Shown piece after piece: positions 23,101 through 35,060 of a DNA stretch of 64,000 bases. The notes beneath the pieces were generated by a model that worked only from the letters and a program-made list of their open reading frames with translations, had not been told where the DNA came from and searched no databases. How positions within the stretch are numbered: position 1 is the first letter of the stretch; every line of letters begins with the position of its first letter. A program made the position numbers and the translations under genes. The stretch lies in the NCBI GenBank assembly GCA_038363925.1, contig JAQQWL010000006.1, forward strand, positions 2,336,501 through 2,400,500. Direction: 5' to 3'. The stretch comes from Apiospora phragmitis. Its lineage: Eukaryota > Ascomycota > Sordariomycetes > Amphisphaeriales > Apiosporaceae.

Positions 23101-25435
23101 ACGGGTTAGTTGACTTGGACCGGGTACCAGTCATTGTTGGATTTGGTGAAATTGGTAAGCATCTCTGGTGGTTGTGCCCCGGCGAACATTTTCTCGAAAA
23201 TTATCCTAGCTTAATACTGACACGTGGTTCATAAGGCCCTTATGGAAACAGCCGGACCCGCTGGCAGATCGAGGTAGATGGTACCTTCTCTGTACAGGGA
23301 TGCCTAGAGATGGCCTGGATGATGGGTTTGGTAAAGTATCACAACGGCCCTCTCCAATACGACGGCAAGAGTCAGCACTACTGCGGCTGGGTTGAGACGA
23401 GCTGCAGCAAGCCGATCACGGGCATGGAGATAAAGGCGAAATACGAAGAACAAATCCTCTCCTCCAGCGGAATCAGAATCATAGAGCCGAGGGGTCACGA
23501 TCAGACCGAGGATGCCTCGCGCCAACAGCTTATGCACGAGGTAGCCTGAACGAAGCCCTTGGCCCGTTTGAAGTCACCCCTGAGACGGCTGACGAGTTGA
23601 AAAGGGGAGCACGGTGACAAGGTCAAAGTGTTTGTCTCCGAGGAGCAAACCTTTGCGAAGCTCATGACGGGCGCAACTTTGATGGTGCCCAAGTCAGTCA
23701 AGGTGAGAAACGGTGTAGGCGCGAAGGTTCCGGGAGGATGGGACCGAAACTCTATGGTATCTCGGAAGACATCGTCGCCCAAGTCGATCCGGTGACGCTG
23801 TTCACCATAGTCTCCACCGTCGAGGCACTTCTCTCGGCGGGGCTGACGGATCCCTTCGAGTTGTACCGCCACGTTCACGTCTCGGACGTTTCCGTCTGCA
23901 TTGGGAGCGGCCTGGGTGGCACGACGTCGCTTCGCAATATGTTCAAGGAAAGATTCAAGGACCGCATACCCGTGCAGAAGGACGTGCTCGCTGAAACCTT
24001 TATCAACACGACAGGCGCCTGGATCAACATGCTGCTTCTTGGGGCTTCCGGTCCCATTCGCACACCCGTGGGTGCCTGCGCGACCGCACTGGAGTCCGTT
24101 GATACGGGCGTCGACATGATCACGTCCGGTCGGGCCAAGGTCTGTCTCGTGGGAGGATTCGACGCCCTGGAGCTCGACGTTACCACCGAGTTCGGAAACA
24201 TGCAGGCGACGGTCGATGCAGGCAAGGAGGCCGCCATGGGACGCTCGCCCCGAAGATATGTCTCGCCGACGGCGGCGTCGCGCTCGGGATTTGTCGAAGC
24301 CGAAGGCAGTGGCGTCCAATTGATGACAACGGCCCGGCTGGCGCTGGATATGGGTATGCCCATCCACGCCATTGTGGCGCTGAGTCACACGGCCAGCGAC
24401 ACCATTGGGCGGTCCGTGCCGGCGCCGGGCAAGGAGCTACTGACGATTGTGAAAGAGGCCAGACTGGGGGCATCCAACGCCGCCAAGACAAGACCAGAGG
24501 TACTCGACATCGAGTACCGGCGGTCTCGTCTCGAGCGGCGCAAGCGCCAGATCGCCGATGGCCTAAACATCGAAGTGGCGGAGGATGTGGCAAGTCCCAA
24601 CGCCGAAGCGCTGGCGAAGGCGGAGGCCGCTGCGGCCCTTAAACAGGCCCAGTGGATGTACGGGAACGCCTTCTACAAGGACGACGCGCGCATCTCGCCG
24701 CTCCAGGGAGCTCTGGCCGTCTGGGGCCTCACGGTCGACGATATTGGATTCGCTTCCATGCACGGTACTTCGACGGTTAAGAACGACCTGAACGAAGCCT
24801 CGGTTCTCCAGAAGCAGCTGACGCTTCTGGACCGTTCTAAGGGAAACGTTATGCCCTGTGTCTGTCAGAAGTGGTTGACTGAGCATGCCAAGGGCGCAGC
24901 AGGTACGTACTCTCCGCTCTCCCTCCTTTCTCACCCCACACGGCTTGCATGTTCACTCATCAGCTATCCTCTTAAACGCTGCGGGTATCAACAACTAACA
25001 CAATCCCTTCATAGGCGGCTTTGCCCTCAACGGTTGCATCCAGACCATTTCCACGGGTATCGTGCCCGGCAACCGCAACGCCGACAACATCGACGCGGGG
25101 CTCGAGACGTCGGACCTGCTCCTCTTCCCGCGGCAGAACCTCGACCTCGGCGCGCTGCGCGCCGGGCCCATCGACGCCTTCTCCGTGACGTCCTTCGGCT
25201 TCGGCCAGAAGGGCCCCAGGTCATCGGCGTGCACCCGCGCCGCCTCTTCGCCGTCATCGGCCGCGCCGAGTACGAAGACTACAGCGCCCGCGTGGTAGAG
25301 CGCCGCCGCCGGGCCGGCCGCTACTTCCAGGACGGCCTTTGCGGTGGCAAGCTGGTGCAGCGCAAGGATAAGGGCGTTTATGCGGAGGGCGGGATGGAGG
25401 GGTTCTTTGTGACGGCGGATGCACGGGTGGCGTGA
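20112..25435 (+). CDS. Fatty-acid synthase alpha subunit, secondary-metabolism type
   Basis: Five exons are supported: 20112-20167, 20229-20255, 20306-23154, 23236-24902 and 25015-25435, about 1,673 residues. Domains in order: the end of the malonyl/palmitoyl-transferase fold (RIVEIGPSSTLVDMAKKTL), an acyl-carrier domain with the phosphopantetheine serine in GGRSTLQNEI, a ketoreductase with TGAGKGSIAAELV and the catalytic YAESK, and a ketosynthase with the nucleophile in PVGACATALES and histidines in HGTSTVKND and EHAKGAAG. The C-terminal phosphopantetheinyl-transferase domain of primary Fas2 (about 1,885 residues) is absent, as in HexA/StcJ-type cluster subunits. Such subunits make short acyl primers together with a beta partner. 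The frame breaks at four places: near 23545, 23600-23607, 23747 and 25214-25217, each in a short homopolymer. All visible catalytic residues survive. Confidence 0.85.
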
Positions 25436-26333
25436 GTGAGTAGATGGATTTCAAGACTAGGTGAATTAAGGGGTTGCTTTGAATAAGGCGCTATATTATA
25501 GATTTCTTATTTACACGTTTACTTGAATATGACTTCTCTTCTACGTCTCCTGTCATCTTTGGTTCCATTGCTGATTGTTAGAGAGGGTTCGTCGCGCTCG
25601 ATTAACTCTCCCATGGATCAAGCATATGTCGGGAGATATCAGCTGACCCCTAACGATGAGCATGTGCCTGCCGGTTTTCTGCGATAATGGTTGCTACACC
25701 CTCTACAGGCCCAACTTTCAATTCAATGCATATTTTCACAGTAGTCTTATGTTAAACTAGTTGAAAATGGTGCAAAGTTCAATTCGAGAGTGGTGGGAGT
25801 CCGGCATATTCCTGCAGGCGTAAGAAGCTGCGCCAACTGCTGTAATACATTTCTACATGCGACAATATCAGCGAACCAGCCTCTGGCTTAGATATTCATC
25901 ATTCCAGTGCATTCTACTGAATCATGTTAGTCGTTGAGTGATTGGGCTTCGTCGTCTTCGTGTGAGTTTGCCGCTCGGCTCATTACTCGGCCACTATATC
26001 GGGCTCGGCGAATACCCAGAACATGACGGCGACAATAATGATTACGACTGCGGTTGTTAAGATGGATATAAGCCGGCAGGTGCTCTTTTTTGGTCACTGA
26101 AGGACGATGGATGGCAGACCGCTGAGCTTTCGGTATTCCGAAGAGCTCACTCTAACGACAAGATAGTCGCCGGGGCGGGGGTCTGCTCGGGGATTTACTG
26201 CTCGCCTGACCAAGTTCCCCGGATACTTAAAGACACACTCCTGAGAGATAGATTGAAATGCATTATCACAAATCAATGGTAAACTGACACTCGGCCCATC
26301 TTTTCGTATCAATCATAAAAAAAATATATCAGA
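25436..26333. promoter_or_regulatory. Intergenic region upstream of the aminotransferase gene
   Basis: About 0.9 kb between FAS alpha and the aminotransferase, both on the plus strand. No coding frame is convincing. The last 40 bases before the ATG are A-rich (AAAAAAAATATATC). It probably contains the FAS 3' end and the aminotransferase promoter. Confidence 0.45.
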
Positions 26334-27453
26334 ATGATGGCTTCACGTCCACCTCCACCGGCCAAGCTCGGTAAGTGCCGTCATCCCCTTTTCGTGTACT
26401 CTCTTCTTGTATATCGTCATGTCCCCCTTCCCCCCACTTACTAACAGCTTCTAACTTCTCGCTGTACAGATTGGGCTTCTCTCAATCTCGCCAACTTGCC
26501 CGCCGTCAACGGCCACGTCGAATGCCGTTTCTCGGCATCGAAGCAGACCTGGTCCGAGCCGCAGTTCGTCGCGGACCCCTACGTCAAGATCCACGGGCTG
26601 GCCCCGGGCCTCAACTACGGGCAGCAGGTCTACGAGGGCCTCAAGGCCTTTCGCACGGCCGACGACGGCGCGATCCGCGTGTTTCGCCCGCAGGCCCACG
26701 CCGCCCGGCTGCGGCACTCGGCCGCCATGGTCATGCTCCCCGCGGTGCCCGACGCGCTCTTCCTCGAGTGCGTGCGCCTCGCCGTGGCGGGCAACGCCGC
26801 CTTCGTGCCGCCGCCCTCGGCCCAGGGCGGCTTCCTGTACATCCGGCCCGTGCTGTTCGGCGCCGCGAAGCAGCTGATGCTAAGCCCCTCGGACGAGACC
26901 GTGCTGGCCGTCTACGCGAGCCCGGGCACCGCCTACCACGGCGAGCAGGCCCTCGACGCCGTGGTCCTCGACGAGTTCGACCACGCCGCGCCGCGCGGCG
27001 CCGGCAGCGGCAAGCTCGGCGGCAACTACGCCTCCGTCTGGCGGTACCAGAAGCGCGCCCAGGCGCAGGGGTTCCACCTGACGCTGCACCTCGATAGCGC
27101 GACGCGGTCGCTGGTCGAGGAGTTCAGCACCAGCGGCGTCCTCGGCGTAACCACCACCTCGGACGGGAAAGAGGCAACACCGAAGGTTTATCTGCCCGAG
27201 ACGTCCAATGCGATCCACAGCATCACAAGTGACTCTCTCCTGATCCTTGCTGCGCAGTGTGGCTGGCAGGTACTCATCGAGGAGGTTACATTCTCTTCTC
27301 TCGACATGTTTCAAGAACTATTTGCTGTTCTAGGTCATTTTCTCTTGCCCAGAGCTGGTTTCATAATCAGCCAATGCGCCTCGGCTAACTGACTATTCGC
27401 AGGGAACCGCCGCTTCCGCCGTTACCGGGTTCCCTAATTCAAAGGCCTCGTAA
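26334..27453 (+). CDS. Branched-chain aminotransferase (class IV, ToxF-like), shortened C-terminus
   Basis: Exon 1 (26334-26370) and exon 2 (from 26470) join through a good GTAAGT...ACAG intron. The fold-type IV PLP-enzyme signatures are clear: YGQQVYEGLKAFR, the PLP lysine in GKLGGNYAS, EEFSTSGVLG, and a final GTAAS after an intron ending at 27402. The enzyme would interconvert branched-chain or related 2-oxo and amino acids. After GTAAS the protein stops within about a dozen residues (TAA at 27451), whereas family members continue some 40-60 residues. The last donor is unclear: GTTCTA at 27327 keeps the GTAA frame, while a GTCATT at 27334 does not. Paralogues of this type accompany FAS genes in HC-toxin and apicidin clusters. 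Exon 2 is extremely GC-rich until about 27140. Confidence 0.8.
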
Positions 27454-27684
27454 CTGTCAGCTGTCGGGATAACAACAGGGTAGCAAAAGGCCTAGCAGTA
27501 TCATGTTCTCTTGGTCGCCAGTCACATTTACGGGAATAGGACTGTAACGCTAGACAGATTATTGACATCATACAATATAAGCAATTAGTATCTTGTCAAC
27601 TTTTGCTATATGAGTGTCCGGGTTTGATTTCTCTCGCCTATTTAAGCACCGCGTCAGAATGGCTTCTGTCCGTACGTAGTCATA

Positions 27685-29343
27685 CTATTCAGCATCGTCA
27701 GCATCCCTTCCCATGCACACCATGTCCGAAAGGAACGTACAGGATGATAAACGGGTGGTAGTCGTATCCGGTAACTCTTTGTTACAGTCGCTTATGATGG
27801 CATCACACGCCTCCTTTGACCACCTAAGGGCCCCTCTTAGCACTGGACTGGTGACCATATCGACCACCGAGAGGGTGTTCTCCGTCATCATGGATCCAAT
27901 CTTCTGGAGCCGCTCGCTGGGCGGCCATGTGTTTAGAGGAACCGGGTACTTCCTGACTTGAATGTTTCTGCACCCGCGTGCTGTCATGAGTCGCTGCCAT
28001 TCTATAGGGAATAACAGGGAGCCGCCCATGGCACTCACACCTGTCTTCGAAGTCAGCTACCGATAGATCTGAGTACGGCATGGCATAAAACCGAAGTCGC
28101 AACAATAGCGTCTCTCTTTACCTCTCTCGATGGCGTGAAACCATTGCTCGCACCGCGTCCCCTCGGTTGAGCGGTCGGCAGATTGGATCCGCATGACCCA
28201 GTTCGTGCATTCCATCCAGCCGCCGGGGCTGAGATGATTCCACATGGAGTCGAAGACGGCCTTTCTTGTGTTGGGCGGGAAGTCGGGCACGCCCCGAGCA
28301 TGGATATAGTCGAATCTGCTCTCGAAGGGCCACGGCTTCGTGATATCCACCGTCTCAAAAGCACAATTAGGAAGCGTAAACGGCGGCACCACCGGCTCGA
28401 CGTCGATGCCTAGCACATAACATGTCGGGTTCTTGGTACCTTTTGGATCACAGAGATGTTAGCGAAGACGCCCGAGTGGGCTGATGTCTGATCTGACATG
28501 CAGGGGGCGCGCTTGCCGAACTCCTGTAACGCGAGTTAGCATAGGGACTATACTACCAATATGGTATAGCACGTCACCGACCAGTGCCCACAGCCCACTG
28601 GCTGTACCCACATCAAGCACTCTCGCGGGCTTGGGAAAGGGACATAGGTGAAGTTTTCCGTCCCACACTTCAGCAATCGCGCGGTGTTGCAAGGCTATGG
28701 ACGAGGTCAGCCTTCTCATCCTCAAGCTTCTCATAGTGGCTAGGTGGCGCATCCCACCATTTATGTATCTTTGCCGCTATAAGAAAGGAGAATGATCAGC
28801 GTATGGAAGAGATGGTCTGGATGGTGGAAGCCATGACTAACTGCTTTATCGTCTGGGAAAGTCTCTTGGTAGTAGCCTGGATATATGGTGGTTGCCTCGG
28901 GGGTGGACTGGCCCACGGCACTGATAATATTCCGGATGATATTGGCCCTACGGCCCGAACTCCTAGCCACGATCAGCCAAGCGAACTCGTCAGAATCTAA
29001 TATGCGACACGGTGTGCTACTTTGGAAGGAAAAGGTGTAGCGCAGTGTGCAAGCGTACTTACCTTCTCTTGCCGGCCCGAGGTGCACTTGGCGCCTCATC
29101 CGAGTCGCTGTCGTCATCCTTTGCAGAGAGCCAATACTCGCTTGAAACAACCGAGCCAGATGATTTCGAAATCTGACTGTCCTGTGGGGTTGGGGTAGCC
29201 GCCCATTTAGCGAGGAAAAGGAGGATCGGACATACTGCATATTCGTTACCAGATGTGGAAGCCATGGAATGGTCCGAATATGATGTCCGATCTTTATTGT
29301 GGTTCATCCCTCCTGCTCCTCCGCTGCCGCGTACTCGCTCCAT
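27685..29343 (-). CDS. LaeA-like SAM-dependent methyltransferase
   Basis: The core is a class-I methyltransferase: KPARVLDVGTASGLWAL (SAM motif I), CYVLGIDVEPVVPP (motif II), FDYIHARG and LSPGGWMECTNW. The C-terminal exon (28040-27685) follows a phase-1 intron at 28121-28041 and reads ...MSAMGGSLLFPIEWQRLM to the stop. Two introns split motif I from motif II: 28581-28524, then a 7-base exon, then 28516-28440 with a GC donor and AG acceptor. The start exon (ATG at 29343) is Ser/Asp-rich. Its connection to the core through 29060-28760 is unresolved, and the frame around 28688-28760 appears shifted relative to the family. Such proteins often sit beside metabolite genes; the substrate is unknown. 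Confidence 0.65.
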
Positions 29344-31390
29344 GATGGACCGACTGCTCGCTTAATAAATTGGGCAGATTGGTGTTTATTTCGGTAGGAG
29401 ATGCGGTAGGTGGATCCTAATGCTTCCGCGGGTCAGTCGAGGCATCAACACTTGGGTAGGAGGAGGAAAGAAAGGGGGCCTTGGCCCAAGAAGTATGTGG
29501 GTGGGGGTAGAGGGCGCTGATGATCTTTGTCTCCTGCGTCTGACGCCGAACGCGGGGAAGGATGGGCTCACTCGGCTGCTCTATGCTGACGGTGCAAGGG
29601 GGGTTTCAGCGAGGCTCCCCCGGTGATGACCCCCGTGGGTGGGAGGATGGTAAGCTGTACGTATATGCATCAGCATGGAAGAGACTTACGCTGAGATCGC
29701 TAATCCGACTTGTCTGTGCATCTCGTTTGTCTAGTTCTCGAATAGTATGGAAGCAAGTTGAAACTCTTGAAGACGATTATGACGAGGAGATTCTGTTCTG
29801 GGGGGTTTTGAGCAACCTGTTACATCGGTTGCTGTCTTCTCCTTCTGCCACACCAGCCAGTCGCAATTTGGCTGAATGCTTTGCTTGATCAGGCACGAAC
29901 CAACCACGTGGAGAGGACCAACCAAAGATTTGTTCTAGATGCCAAATGGGCCCGCCCAATCATCCAGACGAACCCCGGGCCGAAGCTTGCGATCGCAAGC
30001 CGGCATATCCAGTTCGTACCGTGAATTGATGTCCATCCTGGTGGCGATGAGTTGAGCGGTTAGCTCGGCCCCGGTGCGGCACGACTCATTAGAATAACGT
30101 CACAGACCCGTGAGAGAGGGCCAGAGAAAGACTGCAGTTGGCTCTCTCAACCTGCAGTTCATTTGTGACCCGACTGGGGGTGGACATGGAATGGGACGCT
30201 ACCCATGCACGGGAGAGGCGCATGCTGTGATAGGAGGAAGGGGGCTGAGCGGGCATCGGGAATATTTCTGGAGATAGGTCTTGGCGCATTTACGATCCTT
30301 CACATATTAACCAGGGGGGTTACTACAAATCCCAGAAAGCAGATCTGTAACCAACACACCTATTCACTATAGGGGTTGCATGCAATATCATGCTAAATAC
30401 GTCTATTCGTTCGCTAGCCATGTGTATTGGGGGGGCATTCCACAAACTATACTACTTACTGCCTTACAGATCTAAAAACAAAATTGGCACGGTAGTACCC
30501 GAAATATCGATGCTTCTTACCGGATCGGATTGAGTATTATAGTGCGCAGCTTGTTTGCTCTGTATGCGCTGGGCATATTTCTATACATATCACACCGCTT
30601 CTGAACCCATGCCACCAAGTTCCAGTGGTTTTGGGAGTAGGGAAAACGTATTTTTTTCCCCTAGGGGTGTGAACAATACTTCGTGCCGTGGATTCCCAAG
30701 GCCAAATCAAACCCAACCGCAAACCCTCGTCGTGTATATCGATTCTCCCTGTATCTGCTGGTTGAGGGATTCGGTAGGATATGCTAGTTGCGTACTCTCA
30801 CTGCCCTATCCGATAACTATCTGAATTACGCTTTATACCTTCTTCCAGGACACAAAATACGGTCCTCGGTGCTCACAAAATTTGGGTTGCTTTACTTCTT
30901 TAGGTATTTAGGGGGCAGCTTACTGTTAGCAGCTCGAATCCACCACACAGCAGAATTAGTCATCGAGGTGGGCGTTGGGCAAAGGCAGTCAATATAAGCT
31001 TTGAATAATGCTCCGGAAAGGGGCATTCGACGGTGGCATGGAGTCAAAGCTGTAACTCCGTAGTTTGTACAAGAAAGCAGGCACACAATCCAGGAGATTA
31101 TAAAATAGTTTATCTAGACATTAAACAGTACATGAATTATGAGCTATGGAGTCAAATCTATATACGCAATGATGATAGGTATCGTGTGCAAATCATCCCA
31201 GCAAAACAAAGCAGCTCATATCTTTGGACGCCCGACGCCAGCCATGCAAACTCTTTCTTCGCTTTGGTTCAACACCAAGTCAACCCATACAAGAAATGCA
31301 ACGAGCAAATCGCCCCCAAAGAGGTGATTTCAAACAGAGGAAAGCATCATGTCATATACTCAAAACTTGGCACCCATCAGGGAAAGTTGA
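29344..31390. other. 2 kb stretch without a convincing gene
   Basis: This lies between the start of the methyltransferase gene and the 3' end of the MFS exporter. Only short frames occur on both strands. I see no repeats or RNA genes. It probably includes the methyltransferase promoter. Confidence 0.4.
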
Positions 31391-33259
31391 TCAGCATTGT
31401 GATTGCGTGCGCTGTTCCTGCTCCTCTTCAGCCTGCTCCCGATCCATGCGCTGCGCTCTCCACTTTGGACCATAGAACCATGCGAGCGCCAATAGGGGGG
31501 TCATCAAGGCCGTGATGATACCAAATAACAGAAACGTGGGGCCGTAGCCGATGCCGTCGATGGCGTGCTGGACGACGGCGACGCCGGTGGCGCCAACGAG
31601 GCAGCGCACGAGGTTGTTGACGGCCGTCGCGCTCGCCGCGGCCTTGGGAACATGTCGAGCATGATGGTCGTGTTGGCTGCCAGGACCGACATGGCGCAGA
31701 AGGAGGTGATGAAGTGGAGCACTAGGACCGATGGCAGGGACTTGAGCAGGATGGAGTAGCCGTACAGGCAGATGGTCACGATGAAGACGGGTGTGATGAA
31801 ACAGGTGGACAGAAGGCGCGCGTGCTCCAACGGGAAGTCCTTGGGTAGTTTCGTCTTCAGGGATACTTCATCGGGGATTTCGTGCGTGCGTCGGTACTCG
31901 GCTTCGTAGCGCTTATACAACCTATCTAGTACGGATCCGGTGACGGAGGACCCGAGCATGATACCTGCACCGTTCGCCAGGAACGCGGCTGCCACCTGCA
32001 GTTGGCTCAGACCAAAAGTGTCTTTGAGCATCGCCGTGGAGGAGGCCGTCACCATGGAATGAATGGTGTAAGGGGCGGATCCGAAAAGCAAATTCAGGAG
32101 AACGTCCTTCTCACGCAGCATCTTGACCGGCTCCAACACAAGTTTAAGGATGTTGATTGGCTTCACTTCGGGGCGCGGATTGCTTTCATCGACGTAGGGC
32201 TGGCCTTTTATCGAGTACCAAAGGGGCTTGTGAACGCCGTGAAGCGGGACACTGCCGTCGCCGGCGATGGAGCGTAGCGTCTCTGGCAAGAAGAACACGA
32301 TGGCGAATAATGTGATGGAGCCCATGATCAAGAGCGCCCAGAAGATAGAATGCCAGCGTAGCCACTGCGTAAGGAGAGCGCCAAAGACAGGTCCCAGTGC
32401 TTGGCCGAGTTGCCGCACTACATCGGCGTTAGTCTGAATCATCGATATGCATAACAGCACATTACTTACTTCCGCTAAAGAGGCCAATGAAGCCACCAAT
32501 TTCAGCTCGTGAGGTAATATCATTAATCGCACCCGAGCCTGCAGACATATGGTCAGCTTCGATTAGTTTTATCCGTATGTGATTTTGCCCATGTTCGGCA
32601 CTGCGTACCTATAGGTATGGTTGCCGCGCTTCCTATGGCTTGGAGCGCGCGCCATCCCATCAGACTGGCATAGTTATTCGAAGTAGCTAGGCCGACGTTT
32701 GCGACAAGGAAGACGATGAAGGTGCCAATGAAAGTGACTCGTCGCCCTCTGGCGTCGGCAAGGGGCGCCCAAAAGCTGGGAGCGATTCCTTGCAGGTACA
32801 TGAATATCGTGATACTCAGGTGCACTTGGTCTAAGCTGACATGGAGGTCCTTTGCAGCACGTTAGCCTTCGTTTCGCTACTCGCGTTCTGGTTGACAATG
32901 GAGATGGACGTACTTTAGCAATGTCCTTTGTGAGGGGGGAAATAGATGCTGCTGGCCAGCGGAGAGAACATGGCAGCAGCGGAAAGCAGAACGAGCATCC
33001 ACTTCTTGGCGGCTTTGCTGAAGCGATGGGGAGCATCTTTGGGGGCCACATGACGAGTTCGACTGGTGGAAGGTGTTTTCTCCTCCATGTCCTCAGGACT
33101 GGACTCATTGGTTTCACCGAGCGTGGTCGAAGATCTCCTGGTCTCGAGCTGTGGGAACTGGGGCGCAGAGGCAGGCTCGGGCTGGATCTCTGGCTCGGTA
33201 GGCCGGTCTTTGGGCAGCCGGTCGGTGCTGCTGGCGGTGCCTTGTGAAGTTGAACCCAT
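31391..33259 (-). CDS. MFS drug:H+ antiporter (DHA1 type)
   Basis: Four exons fit: 33259-32914, 32849-32609, 32538-32470 and 32417-31391, about 560 residues. A charged, Pro/Ser-rich cytosolic N-terminus of about 95 residues precedes twelve predicted membrane segments. The MFS signature after segment 2 is visible (PLADARGRRVTFIGTF), as is QLGQALGPVFGALLTQWLRW in segment 5. It is expected to export small molecules across the plasma membrane. Two single-base frame breaks occur: one extra base in a six-G run at 32934-32939 and one base missing near the GGG at 31646-31648. They compensate in length, but the stretches they affect lie at separate sites. The ending is a charged Gln/Glu tail. It may serve the neighbouring cluster, which is inference. 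Confidence 0.78.
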
Positions 33260-35060
33260 TGGAAGGATCTGAGCTAAGTATATGAAGTGCTGGAAGCGGA
33301 AAATATAAAAGAAAAAGAAACCAAACGGTTGTAGAACGAAGGAGAGTCGAAAATCATTTTGTAGACGTCGTTGCCGACCCACCTTCAGCTGGATGACGAA
33401 AGAACCCGAGCCCGTAAAGATTCTGTGCTCCGTTTCGCTTGGCGATTGTGACAGGCTGGGCAATGTGCTATACTTATCGACAGGGCGGTACTAGATACTC
33501 ATGGTGAAACACACCAAAGAAGACACCAGGCCCAGATGGCCGGAGGGCTTGCGTATACCGCCTCCTAGACTTATCGGTGTCTGTTGTCTGATTCGTTGAT
33601 AGACCGATGGGTATCTCTGCTACATTGAGTTCAAGCCTCGGTGGCTCTTTTGCAAGTCTCCATGCACCTTGAGGAAACCTGCTCCATGACGTGTTTTGCA
33701 GTTGTTTGGCATGTACGTACTTTGTGCCTTCTGCTCGAGGTGGCCGGAAGAATTCCTTTGCCTCGCACGACACAGCTGCAGCATTTGAAACCTGGGCAAT
33801 ATCTCGCTCGGATCTGATTCATGTAATAACTTTGACCATCTACATCTTGGTGGCGGCGGCATTTGTTTGTTCACCCACCAACCGAGTTAAAACACACTGG
33901 AAACATGAGGTCTTCGCGAACAGATGAGATGTGTGTTGCATGTTTCGTGGACTGTTTCGTGAAACAATCTTGAAAGGAAAAAAGTACACAAGTTTGACTC
34001 GGCACCAAGGCGTAGCCGCAAGTTAACCTTAATATGGTTCGGGCTACACCGAGTCGCTCGACGACTAGAAGGGGAATCTGGAGATCCATCCCGCATGGCA
34101 CAGACTTCGACTAGCTGACCGAAAGGCGGGATAAACACGACCTAGAGGGGAATGTATCTGCATCTAGCCACAACAGTCGAAACAACTTGGGTTTGGTGAA
34201 TATCGAAATCGGAACATTTCTCTTCTCTTCTCCATGTCCAATTCATCCGAACTGCCTTCGGTTTGGTTTTTCTTGTCTGTGAGGCCAGCCACGCAGGAAC
34301 ATGAGGTTAAAGGGGGCATTGAAACTTTGTAGTACGTGGGGGGGATAGGTATGTTATCTCGTCTGCGCGGGTTTGGGTGCGATATTGCAAGCACAAAGGG
34401 GCGTTGAAGGCATATCGCGAGAATTGTTCCCGAGCCCTTATCGAGACAGACTTACTGGACGAAGAGGAAGGAAGCAGCCACTATCGCTTGCTTACGCGGC
34501 CTATGGCCCATCAATGTACTTGCTCTTGCCGTTCCTGAAAAGGACCCTAGTATGTGAAGCTCTCGGGGGCCCCATAATTGGGCGCAGCCGCCGCCGCCTC
34601 ATGTTCCGGCACCACTTCGAAGTCTACCTCATGGGACGGCAATATGTGGTTACAGCTCATGAAGTCGTCCATGTCACTTGCATACTTCTCTATCTCAATG
34701 TTTGACGCGAAGACGCGCGGCTTGCCCCCCTGGAAAAAGGTGTAAGGTTTCTCAACGCCCGGCAGATATTTATGGCATAGCTCATCAATTCATGCGATTG
34801 CTTGCGCACTGGATTTCTCTCAATCAATCCACGGTTATGGCTCCACGGTCATGGCTCGTCGGATATAATCACACTAGTCCATGGTTGAGTGATTATTGGA
34901 TGGCTTCTTTTTATGCTTAAGAGAGCCAAAGCCGTAGTTCTTTAGCTGACCTACTGCCTCGGACATCTCACTGAGCCAACCTAACTTGAGAGGCTATATC
35001 TTCCCACTCCCTCGGAGGCCAGAGTCCCAAGTTCGTCGCCGGGTGAGTCCTCTGCTCTTC
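33260..35060. other. 1.8 kb stretch upstream of the MFS exporter
   Basis: This contains the MFS promoter and the 3' flank of the amine oxidase gene. ORFs up to about 110 codons show no motifs. Nothing else is supported. Confidence 0.4.

Noticed and set aside
23501..24388. 295-codon antisense frame opposite FAS alpha
   Set aside because: It mirrors the ketosynthase coding strand, has Arg/His-rich composition and no motifs; it is a shadow of the real gene.
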